The position numbers and the translations under genes were made by a program. 64,000 nt of DNA from Cloeon dipterum. Lineage: Eukaryota; Arthropoda; Insecta; Ephemeroptera; Baetidae. The notes under the pieces are model-generated. The model did not search any database. It saw only the letters and a program-made list of their open reading frames with translations, and was not told the DNA's origin. Positions within the stretch are counted from its first letter, which is position 1, and each line of letters opens with the position of its first letter. Below, in pieces: positions 11,901 through 22,700 of this stretch. The DNA is taken from NCBI RefSeq assembly GCF_949628265.1, contig NC_088790.1:10916545-10980544 (forward strand), in the 5' to 3' direction.

Positions 11901-14900
11901 TTCCTGTCATTTGAATACGTTTTTATTTATTTCAATGTTTTGATAGGGTTCGTTCTGTAAATGTCTTTTACATTGAAAACATGAAACGTTTTTCATAAAT
12001 AATAATAGATTATTTTTAGATGTTTAGTAATTTTTCAATAATATTGTATCTCTGCTTTTTACCTTAAATTCAAAACTGGTCGCACAATCTTAGAAAAATT
12101 TCTTATTTCATCTATACATTTTTTCTATTTAAAATCTTATTGATTCTTGGAATTCCAGTTTCAATTCAACAGATTTCATTATTTTGGTTTCTTCCTTTGA
12201 GTTGTTTTAAGACCACAGCATTCCTTTTGAGCCGTTTAGAAACAAATTAGCTAATTCGTGCTTCTTGTTTGAAGCATCCAATAAACAAACACGCATGAAT
12301 AACCACGATGAAACGACAGTTTACAGTCCTGAAATTCAATTCCATCTGAAGTAGCGCGCATTTAAATTTATTTTACAACCTAACAAAGTAAAGCGCATTT
12401 TACGATCGTGCAAAATTTTCGCTCGAAGCTATAAATAGCCGGGAGTCCGGAACCATTTTTACAAACTGCGTAGAAAGTTGACAAAACACGAGCACCTTTT
12501 AAAAAACATTTTAACGATCTTGCCCAAGGAGCAAGTTTGCGAGTTTGACGATTTTATTGAGGCAGAGGCTCTTCTGGCGCCGAGATTAGAAGCCTTTATT
12601 AAAAAAAACATGACATTTAAGCCCCAGGCCCACTGAGCGTTTTGTCACGTAGCCACCAAAATATCGCAATGGTATTTAATTTAGCCGTCGCCAAAAGATT
12701 GTGCGTTCGCGAGGAATGAAATAAATTAATGAATGGGATTTCGGACTAAAAAAAAAAGAAAGAAATTAGAGCTCTCACGTCTTCTGATAGGTTTTCAAAT
12801 ACTTGCTCTCCAGCCGGAGGGGCCATCGTAGGCGAATTTGGACAATCACTGCTCCCAGACAAAGCTCCCCAGTGGCTTCAGGACGACGACTGAACTGACA
12901 CTGGTACAACAACGGGTGCAATATATGTTGTACATAATATTGCCCGTGTGTCGCCCCTACTATTGTGAAAATGACGTAAATATGTAGCATCAACAAACAG
13001 GAGGCTCGTTCGCTGCATATATATTGCGTATATGTCATCCCCGCGAGCTATAGGTGGGGATGCTCTGCATTCAGTCATTATATACGACAGCTTTTGACGC
13101 ACAACCTCGACTTGATCTGGTTTCGCGCAGTTTGGGAAATCCGCAGGAAATGTGTTTCCTTTCTTGGTACGGGAAAAATTCTGTGTTTTTTTTCTATTTT
13201 ATCCCTTTTGTCTACAAACAATACCAAGGGCAAGCTATAGCAAAATTTATCTTGGAACATTTTCAATCGTGATTTGTACCATTCCTAACATCAGAAATAT
13301 TTCTCTTGAATGACCTATACTATGACACATTGCATTAATTGCGAAATAAAATTACCAGGTTATCTTACTTGAAGAGCAGAACATTACATTTTCTCTTTTT
13401 GCTAAATTAAACTCCTTTATTAAATTCTTGTACATAGAAAGCCAAGAACTTGCCATGAACAATGGAAAATTTTCTAAAATCGACCAAAATAAGTAATTAA
13501 TGATTTTTTGGATGAACTATATCATCTTACACAAAATTCTTGTCATCATTTTAAATGATTGAAGGTTAAACATTTTTTAAGTATTTTTTTCAACTCAAGT
13601 TTCCTTGAATTTTATAAATTTTTTCAAATTCAGCTTCTTCTTCGGCTTCTTTTACCAGAATTATTTCCTGACTCAGAAATTATGTTAATTTTGCCAGGAA
13701 ACCCCTTGAATTTCTAATGTTATTCATTTATTTATTTTTAATAAACACCATTATTTACCGCATCAGAATTTTTTACGTAAAGATTATGTTAGTGTTTGGG
13801 AAATATCTAATATTCCAAAGTGTATTTTTTTTGTCAAATAATATACATTATAAATGCAGATTGAATGGACTTTCACACAGTACACATGATATTAACTTTC
13901 GCGATATGTAGCAATTATTTCAACAATAAAAATAGGTCAAGAGTAAATAAAGGAAAAGCAAATAACAATCTATAATTTTCGCAAATGAGTTGATGATCAC
14001 TGGCGACCACACAGCATTGACATCCTATAATTATACATATTTATCAACCACAAATGCGTAGCGAAAGATCAATAACAACATTCGCTGGGGCAGAAAGCGA
14101 AAATTGTCCGCCATTGTGACCTCTGGGGCCGGCAAGTGCACCAATTGAGCTGTTTTTGAAACGGGGGAAATATAATTTTATGAGGGTCAAAATCCTGGCC
14201 GCTCCAAACATCGGTCAGCAAAGGTCGCGCGCTGATAAAAGCGAGAATAAGTCGTAGGAAGTGGTCAACTCGTTCATTTTATCACTTAATTTTTCGTTTC
14301 GAGCAGCAATTTGTCAAACTTTTGCTCCCGCTATGCGATAAACAAATTCATTAATGTGATAAAACCCAGATTGACCTTTCAGCTTCATATCTCTTGTAAG
14401 CTTAAGACGGGCCTTTTTTCTCTTACTTCTTGCTTTCACAACGCTCCCATTACACCCAATAGAGAGAATGTTGCTTACTGAGAAACAATCGATAAAAATT
14501 ACGAAAATTACACTTGTGACATAACGCAGATCTCAATAACGGCTGGTTAACATGGTGATCACCCCCCCCCCCCCACCTTAATGCGCAGCAGCTATAATGT
14601 TGTTAAAGTTTGTTTCATTTATTATATTGGTGTAATTTGATGCAAACTACCCAGGTGTTTAGCATTCGTGCTAGCACAGTGCGCGCCCCTCCCGGTCCTC
14701 GGACAGGGATAAAAAGAGCAAAAAAATAAAATAAACATTATTTCCTATTATGTGGAATGATGGAAACAGCAATATACAATAAAAAGTAATTTTGTTAGCC
14801 GCATAATTTCAGGAGCGACTTGCAGAATCGGCTTTACCGAATTTTGGCTCGACGGTGGCTGAGCTTTTATGCCGTCGGTTTGCGCGGCAGACAAAATTCT

Positions 14901-16287
14901 AAAAGAGAAGTATGAGACTGCTTAACGGCCCAAAGGGTCCGAGACCAATTTTTCCCCTGCACTTATAAATTTTGTCACATTTTGACCGGCGGCTGACCAC
15001 GTCGTGACGCAAAATTAGCTGGCTCAGACCTCTAGTTACCTCATATTAATAAATTTTTGTTCGCAATTTTAAAATCAGCCCCCGCGCTGGACACGGAGCA
15101 GCATTGAAATAAAGAAAATAATGTCAGTGGTGCACCTCTTTTCTGCTATAATATTCTCTCGTGTCGAAAATTGCGTATTGAGTTTCAAGCGACAGAAAAT
15201 TAAATCGAGTAGAAAAAATCAAGCTAACGCTGAAACGTTTATACTATTTTCTGACATTTCATACTATCAGGTATAGCTTTTATCTGTAAAATAGTGTATG
15301 GCATTTAAAAAAGGCCGCTTATTTAGCAATACAGGGGGGGGGGGGGAGATAAAACAAAGGGAGTATTTATCTATGCGGATACACAATTAAAATATTCGGC
15401 ATTTCTTTTGCTGATAAAAAAAACATTCCAAACTGTGTGATGATCTTTCGTAACCTCCCACCGCATCAATTCTCTTTCACGGCTATCCAGAAGCTTCTTC
15501 ATTTCCAACAGATAAAAAATAAATATATCTCATATGAAACATAAAAATTAAACCAATGTGAATATTTTTGTGCTGAAGTTGTTCACCAAAAGAGAAAAAT
15601 GTCAGCTTAAAAAAATGTTTTGTCAAATTGTTTGTGCTATTTGCTAGAATTTTGAATAGCCGAATGTTAAAAAGGTTCAAATATTTATTTTGAGCAAAAT
15701 GTGTAGATTATCTTTTAGTTAATAACTCTAGCAAACAAACAAGAGGATAAGGTTCAATATATCAAGAATCATCACATCTTAGTCACTTTATAATTTATTT
15801 CATGTATTATAAGAAAATACTTATTCATTATAAGTCAGATGGATTTACTTAAAAAATATAATTTTAGTTAAACGAAGACAACCACTAGAAAATTTCACTA
15901 AATTTGTGTTTATTCTATTAATAATTTATTGTCATGAGCGTTAATGATTTCTGAGCGTGCACGTGAGAAGGCTAAATAGACCAAGAAGGTCAATTAAAGT
16001 TCTCATTAGATCTTGATTACTTTAATAATAAATTTCAGTACTTATGGCAAATGCACAAATTAAGGCAATTATTTTTAATTCAATGTTAAATATTCTCAGT
16101 CATTTTTTGTTTCCTTCAAAATTCATCATGGATCCATGGAAGCACCCGTATGTGTTGTGAAATCCAGCTACTAGTATTATAGCTTATGCAATGATCAAAA
16201 GAATTAACTCACTATGTCCATGACTGTGGCCAATTTGACCGGCTTGGATTCCTGGTGGTGGCCATTGGTGGCTGCTGCTTTCATCAT
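8957..16287 (-). CDS. Hn: Phenylalanine 4-hydroxylase (Henna type)
   Basis: Predicted 471-aa tetrahydrobiopterin- and Fe(II)-dependent enzyme converting phenylalanine to tyrosine (human 452 aa). In insects it feeds cuticle tanning, melanin and catecholamine synthesis. Coding exons on the minus strand are 16287-16213, 11645-11517, 11140-10954, 10839-10677, 10295-10099, 9959-9697, 9416-9187 and 9128-8957. All join in phase. An ACT regulatory domain spans about residues 44-120, including [26 protein letters not shown] written here as two motifs, [11 protein letters not shown] and [10 protein letters not shown]. The catalytic domain follows from VPWFPRR. Iron ligands are His300 and His305 in [13 protein letters not shown] and Glu345 in WFTVEYG. 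The [12 protein letters not shown] segment and IPRPF-like end ([14 protein letters not shown]) favour phenylalanine over tyrosine or tryptophan hydroxylase. The first exon encodes 25 residues and starts at the first of two adjacent ATGs. It was chosen because ATA|GTGAGT gives phase 0 into exon 2. Confidence 0.93.
12430..12438 (+). promoter_or_regulatory. TATA-box-like element inside the phenylalanine hydroxylase intron
   Basis: TATAAATAG flanked by GC (AGC before, CCGGGAG after) is a textbook core TATA match on the plus strand, antisense to the host gene. No exon with a recognisable product follows it, so its use is unproven. Confidence 0.25.
14562..14574 (+). repeat. Poly(C) run
   Basis: Thirteen consecutive C residues in intron 1 of phenylalanine hydroxylase. 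The exact length may be affected by sequencing error. Confidence 0.9.
15334..15346 (+). repeat. Poly(G) run
   Basis: Thirteen consecutive G residues in the same intron, about 770 bp from the poly(C) run. The two could pair in a transcript. Confidence 0.9.
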
Positions 16288-17539
16288 CTTGGTGCGCGCT
16301 GAATTTTCCAGTCCTTGTGACCTCGGTGGTCGGCAGCCGTTTGCAGACTGTTGCCCAGCTCACGTTCTTGCCCCACTACCCGATCGTTGCTTCTGCTTCC
16401 ATTTATTCTCTCGCTTTACATCTCACCTGATGATGCGATGATGGCTTTCTCTCCCGGGATACTGTATAATTTTCATAAAAAAGCGGCCAATGCGATTTTT
16501 CTCAGATATTTTGTTTGACTGACTGATTATTTATTTTCTCCGCGAGTCTTTGCTAATGACGGTGAAGATAATTGCCTCTTAAAATAGAGCAACAAATGAA
16601 AAACACACTGGCGGAATATTATTGTCCTTTATTTGGAACCCGCATGCCACTAATATTGCGATTTCTTAAATTTTACAGTTTTGCATTTTAAAAATAGATA
16701 AGTCTAACGTTTTAAGAATAATTTTCATTCTTTTAGCTTGTTCGTACCTTCTTTGGAAAATGTATTAATTTTTCTCGTTTTCTCTTTATTTTTTTTTAAT
16801 AAAAATTCTACCCTTACCTTTCTCAAGAAAAGAACAAGATTAAAAAAGACGTATCTGTTTTGTTTTTAACGGAGGTTGCGATGGTTAAATTAAAGAAAAT
16901 TTAGAGCAACAAATAAATGCTTCTTAATTATTTCCTCGGAAATCGTTTATAAAATCAATTTGGTCTTCGAGCTAAAAGCCTAGAAAGTGAAAATACGTAA
17001 CGTTTTCCTCAATCCTGGCTTTTTCGTCACGTTCGCCACGAGACCAGACAAAAAGACAAGTTGCTACAAGGCTATGCAACCGGTTGGAATGGAATGATCA
17101 GCAGGTTGCCTATGTGTAGCTCTGATAGCGGCAGAGCAGCTTTTATTTGATAAAATTATGACAGAGCAAGGGAATGGTAAAGATCTTATAAATGCATTTT
17201 ATTTTTTCCTGAAATAAATTAGTAATTGATGCTCAACATTAGGAAACACTCAGTGGGATTAACGAGTGAGAAACTTTTGAATTTAACATGGAAATTGAGA
17301 AATAAAAGTTGAATCAACCAGTTGAACTCAGCGATCCGCAATGCTCTAAAAAAGCAAATAAAATAGAGAATTTCACCATTTCGCCTTACTTTTTAGGTTA
17401 TCAGTTAAAGAGGATTGATACTGCAAAAACCTGGAAAATCATTATCATTGTTGCAAATTCACGAACTTATCCCTTAGGATTCAGTTGAAGCCAATATTGA
17501 CCTAAGTAGCACTGTAAATTTTTCAGAAAAGTGGCTTCA

Positions 17540-18045
17540 ATAGCATGCTTTTCAAATAATGGTAATTCCCTACTTAAAATCTGATTTTATTTCAAAACAA
17601 AGAGTTTCCCTGAAAGGTTTCATTGTTGGACAGATCTCGACGAGAGGAATCGAAATTGCCAAGAAAATGTGGTCAAAAGCGCTGTAAATTTTAAATTTTT
17701 ACTGTAGCAAGGTCCTTTTTTTATAGTTGCAAATTGTTTATTGATCAACTGCTTATTGAACCAATATTTCAAATAATTTTCAATTGTTGCCCTGTATATC
17801 AATCCACTTTAAAGAAAAAAAGAGTAGATTCAATTGCTGCGAGCCGAGAAGTTTTTGTTAGATATTATCTAACTCTAAAGGACTTTTATATTAAAATTTG
17901 CCTTTTCCCACAGGAAACCTTATTTTAAATATTCAAATCTGTCCAATTTACTATTTTTCCAAAGTCTAGACATCCTGGTGGCTCACCGATTTTAATTTTT
18001 AACTTCGGAAAATATGTTGACCCAAAAATGTCTCTAATTTTTACT
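17540..18045 (+). repeat. Dispersed repeat, copy A
   Basis: This shares ordered blocks with 45400-45830. They include AGCATGCTT near the start, GGAATCGAAAT followed by TGCCAAGAAAAT, TTGTTGCCCTGTAT followed by TCCACTTT, a CATCCTG.TGG block, and TCTCTAATTTT at the end. Order and orientation are the same and the spacing is close. I see no coding sequence, tRNA-like head or terminal repeats, so the class is unknown. Confidence 0.55.
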
Positions 18046-18617
18046 GATATTTTCACGTGGTGCAATCAGGACAGTTTTAACTTGAAATTTTGCTGTTTAC
18101 CTGTTGATAGATATGAATTTGCTTACTCAGATCATATTGCACGACTGAATAAATGTTCAGAGATAAATTTTCCCACAGCGTAAGCGCGTCAGCAGGAAAT
18201 GGTTTTTATATTATCGATTGCTATTCGTCTCGTCTGATTTTCTCCTCTACTGCATGGGCGGCTGCAATTTTATTCAGCTTGCGGGTGGATGGAACCGAAA
18301 AGTTGTTGGCACGCAGCTATCTTCCTTCACCTGCACGAGTAAGGCGGCATACGAAAATACTCACAGCGCGGCAGCAGGATAATGACCTTGGCTGGCCAAT
18401 GGTCACTCTCTGCTCTCTGCGCGCGCGGTCATACACAAAACTACTCACGTCTGACTGATGTGAGAAGACAAAGCAACCTTTCCTCTCGCTCTCGCACCCG
18501 ACTTTTATTATTGCCATAGTGCACTGCCGAGCAGATAAAAGAGCGAAGGATTTGACTCGCTCTATCGCACGCTTTTGATATGCCACGCCGCGGCAATCTG
18601 GCTTTATTGCCAATAAA

Positions 18618-18636
18618 CAGAGAGAGAGAGAGAGAG
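18618..18636 (+). repeat. AG microsatellite
   Basis: An uninterrupted AG dinucleotide run upstream of the btsz leader exon. Confidence 0.9.
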
Positions 18637-18694
18637 CCAGGCCAGGGGCGTGAGTTGCAGAAAAAAGGTTCAAGGATGCTCGCTGGCTCGCGCA

Positions 18695-18718
18695 GCACAC
18701 ACACACACACACACACAC
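18695..18718 (+). repeat. AC microsatellite
   Basis: An uninterrupted run of about 12 CA/AC units upstream of btsz. Confidence 0.9.
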
Positions 18719-19590
18719 CGAAAGAAACGAGACGTACTCCGCAGAATTTGCGTGAAACCGCATTATATTGGTTCTTCAGACGAGATACACGTGGTCAGTA
18801 ATGAATTGAACGTGAATTATGCAAAAAATCTTTCTTTGCTATCCTGTCATATTTTTGTTAACAAAAATTAAAAAAACGTGAGATCAGATCCTGCCCTTGC
18901 TTTCACATAATCAAATTCAGGATGGTCTTTTAAATTGTTAGCAATTAAACGAGACAAATTAATTATCTGACCAATTAGGAGAGTGCTGGAATTTTAACAA
19001 TTTTATCAAGGTTCCAGGCTAACGTAAATTGAAATTTTCCTTTTACGTCTGGTGCAGCATCCGGTGCGCGCGGCCAGCGTACTCAATAATGATAGGCGCA
19101 TAAGACACGACACGGCAAGAGAAAAGGAGGTCCAGCGGCGGCACACAGCATCCACCTCCTCTTCGAAAAGTAAAAAAGCATCAGTAGCTCCATCTTCGCC
19201 GCATGCGTCTCGGCTCAGGTTGCCGAGCCCAGCCAGCCTTTTGCTGTTGTTGTTGAAATCAAGGTTAAAGTTACAAGAACTCCGTGCATATCCCTCTTGG
19301 GCATCGCCAGAGAGGCGGCTCAGGTGCCGCCAAGACGCGCTTGCGCTGACAGACACCAAAAATCCGGTGAACCGGTATGAAAAATCGGTCAATATCGGTT
19401 CAAATGAACGATTTTCCACCGAATTCTAAACCTCTTTGAAAATTTAATTAAAATTAAAGGGAAATTCAGGGTTCGCGAGTTTAAAAATCTGCCACTTGTC
19501 TCACAGGAGTTAAAAAACCGGTTCGCCTCGGCACCGGTCAGCCAGTTACAACCGTCAGGTTCGCTGGCTGGTGTGCGAGCGAGCTGCCGC

Positions 19591-19762
19591 AGTCTCGTAG
19601 ACAAGTAAACACGGATCGGCTCGCGAGTGCACGTTTGGCCGACGAAATGCCGACTGTCGGCCGCTAGTGAAGCCCCCCGAGGAGCCCCGGTGCGCGGGGA
19701 GGCCCCTCGCTGCGTCTCCCAGTGCTGTGATCTGCGGTCGTTGCAGTCTCCGGCTTGAAAAT
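19591..19762 (+). promoter_or_regulatory. btsz: btsz leader exon 1a (5' UTR, supplies the first two bases of the start codon)
   Basis: GC-rich stretch ending in CTTGAAAAT and then a strong donor, GTGAGT, at 19763. Spliced to the acceptor at 30631 (GGAGGTGCAC), it creates AAAATGG, a start codon in near-ideal context in the correct frame. The ATG is therefore AT (19761-19762) plus G (30631). The 5' limit is a guess. A possible short upstream frame of six codons starts at 19647. Confidence 0.5.
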
Positions 19763-22700
19763 GTGAGTTTTTCTGCGTTCCTCCGCATCTCAGGTGGATG
19801 ACATTTGAGCGAGGCAGCGAACGAGCCGACCGACGACTCCGTGAGGCGAGTGCTTTTCCTGGTCTGGAGCCAGACTGACGCCCTTTTCGAGCATTTCGAA
19901 GGCTGAGAAACTAATTATATTGTGGTGCCGTGTCCCAATAACAATCATCATGCCTTTTTCAATTACTTAAACAAACAATTTAATGCTGGATGGGTCTGAT
20001 TTATTTTTGTCAAATTAGTAAACACCGTGAAAAACAGAAACTATTGCATTGTTTTATGCGCACTTAAAATTTAGCGAATTTTAAACTCGTAGGAATTTTG
20101 TAAAGAAATAAAATAACGCTTGAATTTCCAAAAATTCATGCAAGAACTGATTGTGAGGCGTTATTTTAAACTTAAATTTATAGAAAGAACCTAAAGAGCA
20201 AACTGATTTTTCAAGAAAAAGGGTTGGTTAATTTAGGTGCTTTAAAAATAGTAATTAAAGCCATACAAACATGGTTGATCTTAGAAAGTTTCCGAAAAAG
20301 ATGGAAGTAAAAACTGCTTTTTATTGTAGTTCGGTGCTGAAATAATCATAACATGACTAAGCAACAGACTGTTGAGTGAGTTTGATTCGTATAAAAAATT
20401 TGCAGTGTTTACATTTATTATGCTCCCATTAATAATTAAAACTAATTCTAGCTGTTAAAAATATATAAAAATGAATTTTTTATTGGAAATATTTTACCAA
20501 TATTAAAAAAATTGTTGTGGCATTTAAAAATGATTTTTATAAAAATTGCAGACTGAAAACATTTTTGCAACTATATAGCAATATGAATACAAGCATAATT
20601 TAAATCAAGGGAGCCCCGCATGTGTGATGTCTGCTCCTTTTTTCTTTCTCAATGATTATGATAATGTGTGTTTTGTCTCGCCGTGCACTTGCAAAGCCGC
20701 GATTTATTAATTCGAATACATAAGCCGGCGCTTATAAATTATTAATGCGAAAAAATGCCGGCGCGAAGGAGCCAGAGAGATTGGCCAAGTTTATCCATTA
20801 TTTATGGAGTGATGCATGTCGTTTGGTACATGCACAGTTTGTTCGCACTCGCTCGCTCGCTTTGTAAGTAATAGTTGGAACACGCTGACTTTCCAATCGA
20901 ATACACCCATTAATGCTGCGGAGCTGATTGTTCGCTCGCTCATACTCTGGTTGCTTCACCTTTCGGATAATTGCCCTGCGCACGATTCAGTCGGGGCGCC
21001 AACTTGCTCTCCGCCACTTCCTTTCAACCTAGACGGATTATTCAGGATATTTTTTTCTGAATCATTTATTTTCTATGCCGCAGATGGAATTAGGCGCAAA
21101 TATGGCGGCTCTTGGAGACATTCTTAAAATGGGGGGAAGATTTTTTAAATAAAGATTTTATTAAACGCAGATTCGCGTGCAACACTAAATCTACAATTAT
21201 TTGTCAATTTTAACATATTTTTTATGCTCGTCTCTCAAAGTCAAACTTTTTGCCATACGCTTTTGAATCATGATATTTTATTTTTGGTAGATTGTTTTTA
21301 TGATTATTTTTCTTGTTGACTGTTTGAAAAATTAAACACCAAAAAGTGCAATGCAGTTCATTTAAAAAACAGAGGATTTTACGAAAGTTGAGGAATGATT
21401 TTGCGCGGGAAATAAAGGGAATTCAACTGATCAGAGGACCGCAATAATAAAAATGAGCAAATCACCAGCTGTAACGTAGAATAGACACTGATCTGACTGA
21501 TCTGTTTTTCTCTTGTTGAAATCTCTGCAATGGTAAATGCATGGTTCACGAGAGAAATTTTTTTAAAAAAAGACAATGGTCGCCAAACCCTCAAACTTTG
21601 ATTTTCCCTAAATTCCCAAGCTGAATCAATCCTTTCCTGATTTTTAAGCCGTGCAATTTTCATGCCGAAATAGCGAGTCAAGCCAAACATGATAAATTCC
21701 GTTCCTCAATCACAATTAGAAAATCCAGCTAGTTTCCAAGAAAGCCCTGAAATCCTCATTTTCCTAATAAAAGTCGTCGCGGATTAACCTAGGTTTCTCC
21801 TCAAATCGTCACCAAATAATTGGAAGCGTGGCTGCTGCTTTCTTCGCACACAGGCCAATCAATAGAAAAAGGTAGTGGAAAGGCCCAATTCTGTTGTGTT
21901 ATTTTTTAGGAAGCGCCGGCGGCCGCTGCACGATTCGGTTTAATTCGAGTTGCTTGACCTTCGTGCGCGCGCGTGTGTGTTTAAAATGAAAAATGACCGC
22001 CAGATGAGAGGCGTTGATGAGAAAGTTTTCACTGCTCCGATGATTGTCACCTTCAAATTCTGACGATTCTGACGGTTACAAAAGAGCTCGTGCGGCGCCG
22101 TCGCCGCCGATCAAATGCTAAGCTCGGCTCATCAAACGGCGATGGCACGGCGTTAATTACACACTGTTCCGCAGTCGGCGGTGAGCGGCAACAATAGTGC
22201 ACCGTCAATGAAAACAAGACGAGTAGTGTCGTTTGTATAATGAATGAAACATGCGTGCTGACAGCTTTGATCGCCTTTGTATTAATTATCGTGTGTCAAA
22301 GGATCTGCCTTCGCAGTCGATGCAGGTTCATGGCTGCTTAGATTTATAGAGATGATTTTTTTCTTTAAAATTCATATTTTTTGCGCCCAATTTTCATATC
22401 ATTAAGTCATTTGCGGCTGTTTAATTTTTTCCAGCACCAAAAAGTGCTGGTCGAAAGCTCACAACAATTTCTTGCACAATAATTTGCAACGCATGTGTAT
22501 ATTTTTACTGTCTAAAATTTAGGAAAAAGATAAAAGAAGAAAATTCCACTGCAATAATATGTCCTTGACTACGTCGCAATTCTCTCGACATGTTGTTTTA
22601 AAATATATATGTGCGCCTTCTGAATTGGGAAATACGTATTGTTTTAAATGGAAAGAATAAATTTCGTAGCAATAGATATGAATAAAACGTGACTTAAATT

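Larger units (their letters stand above)
11646..16212 (-). other. Intron 1 of phenylalanine hydroxylase
   Basis: A 4.6-kb AT-rich intron. It holds a C13 run at 14562-14574, a G13 run at 15334-15346, a TATA-box-like element at 12430 on the plus strand and a small hairpin at 13035-13061. No exon or transposon coding sequence was recognised. The open frames in it are short and biased. Confidence 0.6.
16288..19590. other. Divergent intergenic region between Hn and btsz
   Basis: Promoters of both genes probably lie here. Contents recognised are copy A of a dispersed repeat (about 17540-18045), an AG microsatellite (18618-18636), an AC microsatellite (18695-18718) and GC-richer patches at 18150-18800 and 19040-19400. 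Open frames on both strands across these patches have arginine/serine-biased composition and no family resemblance. I treat them as non-coding. Confidence 0.5.

Noticed and set aside
13035-13061. Small hairpin CATCCCC...GGGGATG in the phenylalanine hydroxylase intron
   Set aside because: A seven-base stem is expected by chance in 64 kb, and no matching RNA family was recognised.
18317-18763. 148-codon minus-strand open frame with a Cys-Val repeat
   Set aside because: The repeat is the translation of the AC microsatellite, and the Ser-Leu repeat is the AG microsatellite.
19006-19429. Overlapping open frames of 125-137 codons on both strands
   Set aside because: Both strands are open over the same GC-rich patch, which is typical of chance. 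Simple-sequence Ser and Leu runs are present and there is no domain.
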